Origin: a virus
Length of the DNA stretch: 20,746 nucleotides
Reading direction: 5' to 3' (one strand)
IMG/VR virus record: IMGVR_UViG_3300018080_000678
Span: 1-20,746 of that record
This document shows, piece by piece, positions 6,807-13,898 of this stretch. Position numbers and translations under genes: made by a program. Positions within the stretch are counted from its first letter, which is position 1; every line of letters starts with the position of its first letter. The notes under the pieces were generated by a model. That model saw only the letters and a program-made list of their open reading frames with translations, was not told where the DNA came from and ran no database searches.

Positions 6807-8288
6807 ATTCCTAGGTTATCTTTATATCGTCCTGAACGAAAAAACGATTATTACTTTATTGATCGAGTTATCGAAGAACAATTTACTGTCGGTGGTACTG
6901 ACTTGTTTATACACAAGTACATAGGCACTGATGATGGAGAAGTGGTAAAAGATCATCGTCAGATACAAGACATGCTATTTCTAGAAAACAGAGATAGAAA
7001 GTATGATGCGGACATATACAAAATAAGGGGAGTATATACTGTACAAGATCTAGACTTTGACCTGAGTCAATTTGGAATAATGCTTTCTAATGATGTTTTA
7101 TTCTTGAATGTTCATATCAATGCCAGTGTAAGGATATTAGGTAGAAAAATAATGTCCGGTGATGTAATAGAACTTCCTCACTTAAAAGATGAATACGCTG
7201 AAAATGACTATTCAGTTGCATTAAAAAGGTTTTATGTGGTAGAAGAAGTAGCGAGAGCCTCTGAGGGATTTTCTCAATTATGGCTGCCGCATCTGTATCG
7301 AGTAAAGATAAAACAACTAGTTGATGATCAGATATATCAAGACATATTCAACACTCCTTTGGATGAAGACTTGTTCGAAGGTGAATATGACTCTTCCAAA
7401 ACTTATCAGCAAGGACAAGTTGTGAGATACAAGGGTAATCTATTTTCAGCACAAGAAATAACATCAGGCATTGTACCGTCCGATACTTCAGTATGGTCTC
7501 CCTATAGTGACAATACCTTGAGAGACTTGATGAGTTCTTATAACACAGAAATGCAGATATCCCAAGCCGTAGAAGCAGAAGCAGAAGAAAATACGCCAAA
7601 AAGTGGATATGATGTAAAACACTACTATACACTAGCAGTAGATGAAAGAGGAAATGCTAGCATTACTTCAGTCGATGACCAAGGCAATGTTATAACAAAT
7701 ACTCCTACAAATCTAGGCTATGATGGGTTCTTGTTAGGGGATGAATTTGCCCCTAATGGTTCTGCATTTTCTTCTGGTATCAGTTTTCCTGTTGACGCAC
7801 AAGAAGGTAATTATTACCTAAGAATAGACTTATTACCCAACCGTTTATTTAGATATGACGGATCTAGGTGGACCAAAGTATACGATATGCAGAGAACCAG
7901 TATGAGTAATCAAAATGATAAGACGCTGCGTGGTTCATTTATCAACAATGTAAATGAATTTACTTATACTGATCTAGTTGCGTCTGACGCTGTTCGTATT
8001 TCAGAAGGTAATAATACAATAGATACCAAAATAAAATATATAGAAGCCAAATACCTAGAACTAGTATATAATTTACCCGAACAAGATTCAAAAATAGTAA
8101 CTCATTATATCATAGACGACTATGCTGACATGATTACTGTCTATGAACAAGATAGCGAAGAATACATAAAAGTCACATTACCTTCACCTGTTGATATTTC
8201 AGGATTATATATCATTAATTTATATAATCACCGAGAACAACAAAGACAGTCATTATCTGAGTTATTAAAACCTAAAGCCGACAACTAA
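6807..8288 (+). CDS. 14: Neck protein, gp14-like, with C-terminal extension; probable ATT start
   Basis: Proposed head-tail neck protein, 493 aa (T4 gp14 is 256). Residues 1-185 track gp14 in layout: DRVIEEQFTVGGTDLFIHKY, then SQFGIMLSNDVLFLNV, the segment RKIMSGDVIELPHL (compare GDLIYFP in T4), RFYVVEEV, and LYRVKIKQLVDD. Residues 194-235 look like a small CBM5/12-type carbohydrate-binding module (YDSSKTYQQGQVVRYKGNLF ... W). Residues 333-360 hold an EGNYYLRID...RYDGSRWTKV module like those in the sheath. Start: no ATG or GTG fits. An open frame extends back to TTG at 6768, but GGAG at 6796-6799 lies 7 bases before an in-frame ATT at 6807, giving the sensible N-terminus PRLSLYRPERKND. Followed 9 bases later by gp15. 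Family call is good for the N-terminal half; the extension is of unknown role. Confidence 0.65.
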   Translation: MPRLSLYRPERKNDYYFIDRVIEEQFTVGGTDLFIHKYIGTDDGEVVKDHRQIQDMLFLENRDRKYDADIYKIRGVYTVQDLDFDLSQFGIMLSNDVLFLNVHINASVRILGRKIMSGDVIELPHLKDEYAENDYSVALKRFYVVEEVARASEGFSQLWLPHLYRVKIKQLVDDQIYQDIFNTPLDEDLFEGEYDSSKTYQQGQVVRYKGNLFSAQEITSGIVPSDTSVWSPYSDNTLRDLMSSYNTEMQISQAVEAEAEENTPKSGYDVKHYYTLAVDERGNASITSVDDQGNVITNTPTNLGYDGFLLGDEFAPNGSAFSSGISFPVDAQEGNYYLRIDLLPNRLFRYDGSRWTKVYDMQRTSMSNQNDKTLRGSFINNVNEFTYTDLVASDAVRISEGNNTIDTKIKYIEAKYLELVYNLPEQDSKIVTHYIIDDYADMITVYEQDSEEYIKVTLPSPVDISGLYIINLYNHREQQRQSLSELLKPKADN

Positions 8289-8297
8289 GAGAATATC

Positions 8298-9746
8298 ATG
8301 GAACATTTTTATGACGGGCAAATAAGAAAATATATCGTACAGATTATTAGAATGTTTAATAATCTTTCATACAAAACTGGAAATGGAAATATCATTCAGA
8401 TTCCGGTAATGTATGGAGATATGACTAGACAAGTTGCGAGTATTATAAAAAATAATTCTGAAAATACCGTTCCCACTGCTCCTAGAATGGCTGTTTATAT
8501 AACAGGTCTAGAAATTGATAGAGAACGAGCTAGCGATGCTTCGTATGTAAACAAAAAACATATAAGAGAACGTGCTTATGATGAAGAAGGAAAAGAGTAC
8601 CTAACAGAACAAGGAAAAAACTATACTATAGAACGAATCATGCCTACACCATACAAGTTATCTATAAACGTAGATGTATGGTCAACGACCACTGATCAAA
8701 AACTTCAAATACTAGAACAAATACTCATGCTATTTAACCCTAGTCTAGAAATACAGACTAGTGATAACTATTTGGACTGGACTAGTTTGAGTGTGGTATA
8801 TTTAGAATCTATTCAGTTTAGTTCTAGATCAATACCTACAGGAACAGAGACTGAAATAGATGTAGCTACTCTGAGTTTTTCCACTCCTATATTCATATCC
8901 ATGCCTGCTAAAGTAAAAAAACTAGGAGTAATAAAAAACATAATTACGCAAGTATTGAATGTCAATTATGATACAGATACAGAACTTTCTAGCTCTGCAT
9001 TCTATACAGGATCACTATCCAAAGATATAAAGCAAGAATTAAACATACCAAATCTAGATGAATCTTTAGATATCAGTGAGTATGTTACTAGGTCGTTCAG
9101 AGACTGGGAACATTCATTTGGATACGACTTACTAGTATTGAATAACACAGCAAAACTTGTAAAAGACGGAATGATTTTAGACAAGACTTGGACTGAGTTC
9201 TTTCTAGAAATATCTGAAAATATAAATCAAGGAATAGCTTATATATTTTTAAAAAAACCCAATTTTGAAAATAATATAATAGGAAAGATCGAAATAAATC
9301 CCGCAGATGAACATCAACTATTAATAAAATTTGATCTAGACACTGTTCCTTCTAACACCGTATTAAACGGACCAGTAAGAAATCTTAACCAATTATCAAC
9401 AATAGACTATGCGATAAATCCACAAGATTTTAACCCTACAGATATAAAAATACCCGGACTAAGACTATTATTACTAGATAGCATAGGAAGTGACTCTAAC
9501 ACAGACGGAGCAGACGCATGGAAAAATTCTGATGGCACAGATTTAGTAGTTGATAAAAACAGCATCATAGAGTGGGACGGTTTTGAATGGAGAACTATAC
9601 TAGTCCCAAGGCTAACTGATGCCGGAAATATATTCTTAACTAACTTAAAAACCGGACTTCAAATATTCTGGGATGGAAAGGACTGGCTTTTGAGTATTGA
9701 CGGAGAATATAGAAAAGGTGACTGGAGTATCAGGATATATGGATGA
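8298..9746 (+). CDS. 15: Tail terminator / sheath stabiliser (gp15-like) with long C-terminal extension
   Basis: Caps the finished tail and connects it to the neck. Residues 1-225 match the gp15 pattern: FYDGQIRKYIVQIIRMFNNL, then IIQIPVMYGD, PRMAVYITGLEIDRE, MPTPYKLSINVDVWS, QILEQILMLFNPSLEI and a final strand VATLSFSTPIFI. T4 gp15 is 272 aa; here 482, so about 250 residues are added. The extension ends in two short motifs, IIEWDGFEWRTI and IFWDGKDWLLSI, of the DGxxW type also seen in the sheath and gp14. It follows gp14 as in T4. AAGAGA precedes the ATG. The stop is TGA immediately followed in frame by TAG; the ATG of the Nudix gene overlaps the end by 8 bases, implying coupled translation. 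Confidence 0.8.
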   Translation: MEHFYDGQIRKYIVQIIRMFNNLSYKTGNGNIIQIPVMYGDMTRQVASIIKNNSENTVPTAPRMAVYITGLEIDRERASDASYVNKKHIRERAYDEEGKEYLTEQGKNYTIERIMPTPYKLSINVDVWSTTTDQKLQILEQILMLFNPSLEIQTSDNYLDWTSLSVVYLESIQFSSRSIPTGTETEIDVATLSFSTPIFISMPAKVKKLGVIKNIITQVLNVNYDTDTELSSSAFYTGSLSKDIKQELNIPNLDESLDISEYVTRSFRDWEHSFGYDLLVLNNTAKLVKDGMILDKTWTEFFLEISENINQGIAYIFLKKPNFENNIIGKIEINPADEHQLLIKFDLDTVPSNTVLNGPVRNLNQLSTIDYAINPQDFNPTDIKIPGLRLLLLDSIGSDSNTDGADAWKNSDGTDLVVDKNSIIEWDGFEWRTILVPRLTDAGNIFLTNLKTGLQIFWDGKDWLLSIDGEYRKGDWSIRIYG

Positions 9747-10194
9747 TAGCCAAGTTATATGCAGCGGTGCATTATTTTATTCACTCAAAACTAAAAGACT
9801 TCTTTTATTAAGAAGATCTCCGGGAAAATCAGGAGATACGTGGGGAATAGTAAGCGGTACCAACAATCAAGATGAGATTCCTTACAATGCTTTATTGCGA
9901 GAAATAAATGAAGAAATTGGTTTTGTCCCTGATATTATAAAAACAATACCTTTGGAATTATTTATTTCCGATGACTGCAGGTTTTTATTTCATACTTATT
10001 TAATAGTAGTGGAACAAGAATTTATACCTAATTTAAATCATGAAAACAACGGATACGCATGGACTAGCTTTTTAAAATGGCCTCATCCATTACATCGCGG
10101 ACTAAAAAATACACTGCAGAACAGAATAATAATAAGCAAGTTAAAAACTATTTTTAAAATGATAGACTTTTTTTATGATAATCAAGATATTTAA
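9739..10194 (+). CDS. Nudix hydrolase
   Basis: A 151-aa pyrophosphohydrolase of the Nudix superfamily. The Nudix box is complete: G at the start of GTNNQDE, seven residues, then REINEEIGF, fitting GX5EX7REUXEEXGU with all the metal-binding glutamates. It is preceded by TWGIVSG, the usual strand before the box. The substrate cannot be read from the sequence; family members cleave nucleoside diphosphates linked to another moiety, such as NADH, ADP-ribose, (d)NTPs or mRNA caps. Start chosen at ATG 9739, overlapping the gp15 stop, rather than the longer TTG-initiated frame from 9697. Its 3' end (TAA at 10192-10194) overlaps the convergent gene's stop by 4 bases (TTAA). Being last in a neck/tail operon suggests late expression, unusual for a nucleotide-metabolism enzyme. 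Confidence 0.88.
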   Translation: MDDSQVICSGALFYSLKTKRLLLLRRSPGKSGDTWGIVSGTNNQDEIPYNALLREINEEIGFVPDIIKTIPLELFISDDCRFLFHTYLIVVEQEFIPNLNHENNGYAWTSFLKWPHPLHRGLKNTLQNRIIISKLKTIFKMIDFFYDNQDI

Positions 10195-10583
10195 TCAGTG
10201 GGAACTAAAATTAATATATTTGCACTAGAATCATCTTGTATTTCCCAAGTATAACGAATGTTATTAAAATCTATAACAACTCGATTAGTAATTTTTCTAA
10301 TTCTGGTTTCTTCTCCGGTTGTAATAGAATATCCTAGTATCACGAATTCATCAGGGCCAGGAATTTCTTTGTTGACTAGTGTACAAGAACCTTGATTTCC
10401 ACTTTTATCCTGGCGATCATTTATTATAAATTTGGTTTCAGACTGTTGTCTAATTATAATACCAGCATCTGATAAAGGGTTATTACCTACACGAACCAAG
10501 ACTGTAAATCTTTGTTCGTTTAATAAATCTTGTCCTTCTTCAGCAGTAACACCAAAGAATCTTTTGTTTACTGGGCGTCCCAT
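10191..10583 (-). CDS. Small MGRPxNKR-type protein, probably virion-associated
   Basis: A 130-aa protein starting MGRPVNKRFFG. Similar short proteins with this opening occur in marine T4-like phages beside structural genes; I recognise the pattern but not a function. The body looks all-beta: FTVLVRVGN, GIIIRQQSETKFIINDR, SCTLVNKEIPGPDEFVILGY, then RIRKITNRVVIDFNNIRYTW and a final ILILVPTD. No signal peptide or membrane segment. A late-type box (CATAAATA, 10589-10596) ends 5 bases before the ATG and no Shine-Dalgarno is visible, so the mRNA may be leaderless or nearly so. The gene converges with the Nudix gene, stop codons overlapping. Confidence 0.65.
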   Translation of the reverse strand: MGRPVNKRFFGVTAEEGQDLLNEQRFTVLVRVGNNPLSDAGIIIRQQSETKFIINDRQDKSGNQGSCTLVNKEIPGPDEFVILGYSITTGEETRIRKITNRVVIDFNNIRYTWEIQDDSSANILILVPTD

Positions 10584-10588
10584 AGTTT

Positions 10589-10596
10589 TATTTATG
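10589..10596 (-). promoter_or_regulatory. Possible late promoter box CATAAATA
   Basis: The minus strand reads CATAAATA, matching the seven 3' bases of the T4 late consensus. It is only 5 bases from the ATG at 10583, much closer than the other late boxes here (17-32 bases), so transcription would start at or near the start codon. Either the gene is leaderless or the box is coincidental. Confidence 0.35.
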
Positions 10597-10624
10597 AAAT
10601 ATTTTGATTAATTAACCAAAGACT

Positions 10625-11488
10625 TTACATAGTCTTTATAATCTTTTCATACTGTCTATCACTCCATACTATATCTCTGATGTAATCAGGGTGTTTTTTT
10701 AGTATAGATTTCACCTGATCTCTGTTATCTAGATGTGATTTTTGTGCTAAAATTATGTCAACAAACTCATCAAATGTCGGATAATCTCTAGGTCTTATAA
10801 CTTTATTTTTTGAGTTCTGGTATATTTCTGATTTTTTATCAGTGCTTACATCGCCAAATCTAGATGGAAGTTTATTTTGTTTATCTAATTTTATTACTTG
10901 CTGGGGTTTATATCTGATGTAATCTTGTTGCACACGCTCAGGATTACTAGATATCCAAACAGCTTTAATTCCCGAAGTGTCTATATCCCCAATAAATAGT
11001 GCTTGAGGCTCGCCTAGATCATATAAATAACCTGCTAGTTCTGGACGATCACTAGAAGCGATATATTCGTTTTCATCATGCGAATAACTGTCACGTTGTT
11101 GTTTTTTAGAATCTTCACGTTCTTTTTCATTATGAAATATACCTGACATTCCACCCTGTACAGTAAAAGATCCATTTGGCCAAACGGGAATATCTAGATC
11201 AGAAACTCTAGCATGTATTTCTAGCACGTAACTACCAAATTCTTTTGCAGTTTTTAATAATGGAGTAACAAACAATCCCTTGGGATTATTATTAAATTCA
11301 TAACTATAACGCCTGCTGGCTCTCATATCTCCTGTTAAGCCGTATTTTATTGCTGCTATAAGAAAATTATAATCACTAGTGCCGTGGTAAACTACCACTG
11401 ATTCATTATCTCTTAGAGGTTCATTTATATTACCAGGAGTTATTATCTTGACTTCGTTTATTATTTTACTGAATTCTGAATATCTCAT
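10625..11488 (-). CDS. ADP-ribosyltransferase-like protein with putative capsid-targeting N-terminus
   Basis: A 287-aa protein. Residues 32-37 (VVYHGT), a GL at 50-51, GLFVT at 71-75 and TAKEFGSYVLEIHARV at 80-94 follow the YHGT...GL...G(I/L)(Y/F)xT...AxxFG succession of ADP-ribosyltransferase-fold proteins; EYIA or PELA near 141-152 could supply the later Glu. SGIKAVWI near 178 is a typical following strand. If active it would transfer ADP-ribose from NAD+ to a target, as T4 Alt/ModA/ModB do on host RNA polymerase and other proteins. The N-terminus MRYSEFSKIINE resembles T4 capsid-targeting sequences (MKTYQEFIAE) and ends in an INE tripeptide of the gp21-cleavage type, as expected for a protein packaged in the head and injected. 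The C-terminal 80 residues are helical and Lys-rich. Start at ATG 11488 has no good ribosome-binding site; 12 bases separate it from the preceding stop. Fold call moderate, activity unproven. Confidence 0.55.
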   Translation of the reverse strand: MRYSEFSKIINEVKIITPGNINEPLRDNESVVVYHGTSDYNFLIAAIKYGLTGDMRASRRYSYEFNNNPKGLFVTPLLKTAKEFGSYVLEIHARVSDLDIPVWPNGSFTVQGGMSGIFHNEKEREDSKKQQRDSYSHDENEYIASSDRPELAGYLYDLGEPQALFIGDIDTSGIKAVWISSNPERVQQDYIRYKPQQVIKLDKQNKLPSRFGDVSTDKKSEIYQNSKNKVIRPRDYPTFDEFVDIILAQKSHLDNRDQVKSILKKHPDYIRDIVWSDRQYEKIIKTM

Positions 11489-11500
11489 AGGTTTATTTTA

Positions 11501-11917
11501 CTAGATACTGTCATCAGGTTGATATTTTTCCGGGTGAGAGTGTATTTCATCTAAAAATTCATCAAGTAAAAGATCATGAAATTCATTCTTTTGTTGTTCA
11601 CCTAACATACCATATATATCATCTAGAGAAAGACCTGACACAAACTCTTCAAATATAATCTCCCATATGTGTTTTTGCAAGAAAGATACTACCTTACTTT
11701 CTGCTCGCTGTCCCAACAGAGACAAAAGATCGTTTAAATCTTTATCACTATACTCTTCCATCATTTCTACCGCTAGATCGTTATCATACTTGAATGCTGC
11801 CTCTTCTTCTTCATAATCAGGTTCTATTAAGTTGTAATCAGGCAAGTCTCCTTCTGTTATAACTTTTCTGGATTCTAAGCGTTTTAATACCTTTATCATT
11901 TTTTTTATTTCACTCAT
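11501..11917 (-). CDS. Small acidic protein of unknown function
   Basis: A 138-aa acidic helical protein I do not recognise. The first 20 residues are basic and helical (MSEIKKMIKVLKRLESRK), followed by VITE and then a strongly acidic stretch (EPDYEEEEAAF). The remainder forms amphipathic helices (DLNDLLSLLGQRAESKVVSF, EIIFEEFVSGLSL, DIYGMLGEQQKNEFHDLLL). The ITE tripeptide at about residue 22 could be a gp21 protease site, giving a basic propeptide and an acidic mature protein; this is inference. AGGAG lies 7 bases before the ATG and a late box at 11949-11956, so expression looks strong and late. It ends in TAG, 12 bases before the ADP-ribosyltransferase-like gene, with which it forms an operon; a partner or chaperone role for that protein is possible but unsupported by motifs. 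Confidence 0.7.
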   Translation of the reverse strand: MSEIKKMIKVLKRLESRKVITEGDLPDYNLIEPDYEEEEAAFKYDNDLAVEMMEEYSDKDLNDLLSLLGQRAESKVVSFLQKHIWEIIFEEFVSGLSLDDIYGMLGEQQKNEFHDLLLDEFLDEIHSHPEKYQPDDSI

Positions 11918-11948
11918 AATTAACTCCTGTTTAAGAAATATATATTAA

Positions 11949-11956
11949 TATTTATC
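11949..11956 (-). promoter_or_regulatory. T4-type late promoter box GATAAATA for the acidic/ART-like operon
   Basis: The minus strand reads GATAAATA, 31 bases upstream of the ATG at 11917, with AGGAG in the leader. It makes a divergent pair with the plus-strand ACTAAATA at 11965-11972, only 8 bases apart, so the two accessory operons share one compact control region of 80 bases. Confidence 0.65.
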
Positions 11957-11964
11957 AATATACA

Positions 11965-11972
11965 ACTAAATA
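11965..11972 (+). promoter_or_regulatory. T4-type late promoter box ACTAAATA for the amidoligase operon
   Basis: ACTAAATAC lies 25 bases before the ATG at 11998, with GGAG at 11989-11992 as ribosome-binding site. A TATAAT lies a few bases downstream of the box but has no recognisable -35 partner, so the late box is the better candidate. The layout repeats that of the gp14 operon (ACTAAATAC, then GGAG, then start). Confidence 0.55.
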
Positions 11973-11997
11973 CTAGAGTATAATTAGCGGAGTTTCT

Positions 11998-13896
11998 ATG
12001 TTATTAAATCAAATAATTGAAGGTATCAAGATGGGAGGTTCACGGATATCTTCCGCACCAAAAAAAGACTACACCGTGGGTTTTGAATTTGAGGTAGCAG
12101 TGGACAGAAATGAATTATCCGCTGGTGAAGATAATCTTTCAGATTTTATAGAAGAATGGCACGAATTTCGAAGGATCACAGAATTTGATGAATGGTTTAA
12201 CAACATCTTATATCACAGAGAAAAACGAAAATTACTCATAGAAGAAGGTATAGAACCTAAATACGGAAGACCGGATATAATCGAAATTGCTAAACATGAA
12301 TTTATGATTAGAATATCTAAATATGATAGTAAAATCATTGATTCAGCAAAAAAATTTTTAGAAGATTCAGAGTCAGAAAAAAAATACAGTGATGAACAAC
12401 TAGTTAAACTAGTAACTTTATTTAGATATTTTAAAAATGGTGATTTTTATAGTCAACTAGATGATTATGTAGTTAGCATAGACAGTATAAAATCAAAAAT
12501 CTCCGTGTTTGCTGACAAGCACCGCAAATCGTTAGATGATTCTAAAAATGATATTATACAACATATAAAGGAAATTATCAAGAAAACTATTTATTTTAAT
12601 GAAGATGACATAGACCGAGACTCATATGATCAAGAAGATTATATATATGATAAAGCAAGAAATATCATCGATATAGTAGAACTAACTACCGTTGACGATA
12701 TTATAAAACATTTTGATACTGATCGTGAAGAACTAGAAGAGTTATTTGAATATGAATGGGGCGAATTTGATTCTGAAGAAATGATGGATGCGTTCAGAGA
12801 ACAGTCTTATAGCAACGAGTCCGCCATAAGTTATGTAGCAAGTGAGCTAAGAGAAATCGTAGCTGAATTTGTGATAGAATCCGAAGAATCTGATTACAGT
12901 AGATGGACCGTAGGCACTGACGGTACACAAGGAGTAGATGTAGAATTTAGATCACCTGTACTAAACCTAGAAAGAGCAGAACAAGCCATTGATGATATAT
13001 TTGAGTTTATACGCGATGATGAATTAATTGAAACAAACACACGATGTGGTCTTCATATAAACATAGGCACATGGAGCCACGATCAAATAAATGAGATAGA
13101 CTGGCTTAAATTTCATATAATATCAAATCAAAGAAGATTTCTAGATGAGTTTGGTAGACTAGATAATGACTTCACAACAGATAAACTTCCTGAAATAATA
13201 GATATATTAGAATCTAATAATATACATGATTACATAGATAGTATACCTGAGATAAATAATAGGTTGTTTAGACATTCTGAAAAATATTCTGCTATAAACA
13301 TATCTAAATTAAAAACACACGGTTATATAGAGCTTAGATCACTAGGTGGAAACTATGAAGTGCGCGATGATCAAGTCAAACAATATATAAGAATGATGCT
13401 TCACTTTTTAGACATTGCCAGCGATCCATACGCATATAAAAAAGAATATGTAAAAAAACTAACTATTATAACTGGCAATAATATATCAAAACAAAATAAC
13501 AAAATTATTTCGCCTACTGAATTTTTCAATAAATTTTTTCAGACAACAGACTCTGTACGACTTCTGTCTAGAATCCATGGTGTGATAGAAAGAACTATTA
13601 CTGATAATATACCTCAACACTTGCATCGTTTGAAAGAAATCAGGAGCATAGACTATCTATCCGAACATTACTCAACTGAGTCTAGAAGATTGTTATACTC
13701 CATACTACTAAATCCTAGATTTATCAATGAATTAGAAGAGACAAATTATATCAGTGATGCAGAGAAACTACTTGGATTAATTAAGTCACGCATAGAACAA
13801 GTTCCAAGAAATCTATTCTTAAAAGACATGAGAACTATATTAAACAAGATCGTAAACAAAGAATATAAATCTAATCTATCGAACAAGGAACAATAA
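11998..13896 (+). CDS. Predicted amidoligase, copy 1, with putative capsid-targeting N-terminus
   Basis: A 632-aa protein of the putative amidoligase (carboxylate-amine ligase, glutamine-synthetase-like fold) family. Seen motifs: DYTVGFEFEV (24-33, first metal/ATP glutamates), WTVGTDG followed by VDVEFRSPVL (303-322), TRCGLHINIG (348-357) and KYSAIN ... GYIELRSLGG (to about 451). Together these form the expected Glu/Glu, Asp/Glu-Arg, His and Glu-Arg active-site set, so the enzyme looks intact. Members are predicted to form amide bonds with ATP; the substrate here is unknown. The region between residues 60 and 290 is a long acidic helical insertion, and the last 150 residues form a helical tail. 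The N-terminus MLLNQIIEGIKMG places an IIE tripeptide at residues 6-8, of gp21-protease type. GGAG precedes the ATG. The second copy starts 2 bases after its stop. Confidence 0.75.
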   Translation: MLLNQIIEGIKMGGSRISSAPKKDYTVGFEFEVAVDRNELSAGEDNLSDFIEEWHEFRRITEFDEWFNNILYHREKRKLLIEEGIEPKYGRPDIIEIAKHEFMIRISKYDSKIIDSAKKFLEDSESEKKYSDEQLVKLVTLFRYFKNGDFYSQLDDYVVSIDSIKSKISVFADKHRKSLDDSKNDIIQHIKEIIKKTIYFNEDDIDRDSYDQEDYIYDKARNIIDIVELTTVDDIIKHFDTDREELEELFEYEWGEFDSEEMMDAFREQSYSNESAISYVASELREIVAEFVIESEESDYSRWTVGTDGTQGVDVEFRSPVLNLERAEQAIDDIFEFIRDDELIETNTRCGLHINIGTWSHDQINEIDWLKFHIISNQRRFLDEFGRLDNDFTTDKLPEIIDILESNNIHDYIDSIPEINNRLFRHSEKYSAINISKLKTHGYIELRSLGGNYEVRDDQVKQYIRMMLHFLDIASDPYAYKKEYVKKLTIITGNNISKQNNKIISPTEFFNKFFQTTDSVRLLSRIHGVIERTITDNIPQHLHRLKEIRSIDYLSEHYSTESRRLLYSILLNPRFINELEETNYISDAEKLLGLIKSRIEQVPRNLFLKDMRTILNKIVNKEYKSNLSNKEQ

Positions 13897-13898
13897 AG

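Noticed and set aside
6731-6808. Longer start (6808) for the gp13-like gene
   Set aside because: It overlaps the divergent promoter region and the start of gp14; ATG 6730 has a good ribosome-binding site and a late box in front.
9697-9738. TTG-initiated extension of the Nudix protein
   Set aside because: It would lie inside gp15; ATG 9739 fits the usual start just before the first Nudix strand and gives normal overlap coupling.
10618-10637. Hairpin AAAGACT/AGTCTTT at the end of the ART-like gene as a terminator
   Set aside because: The stem is 7 bp and AT-rich, the stop codon sits in the loop, and no T-run follows on the minus strand.
11978-11983. TATAAT before the first amidoligase as a host-type promoter
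   Set aside because: No -35-like hexamer at 16-18 bases upstream; the ACTAAATA late box explains the site better.
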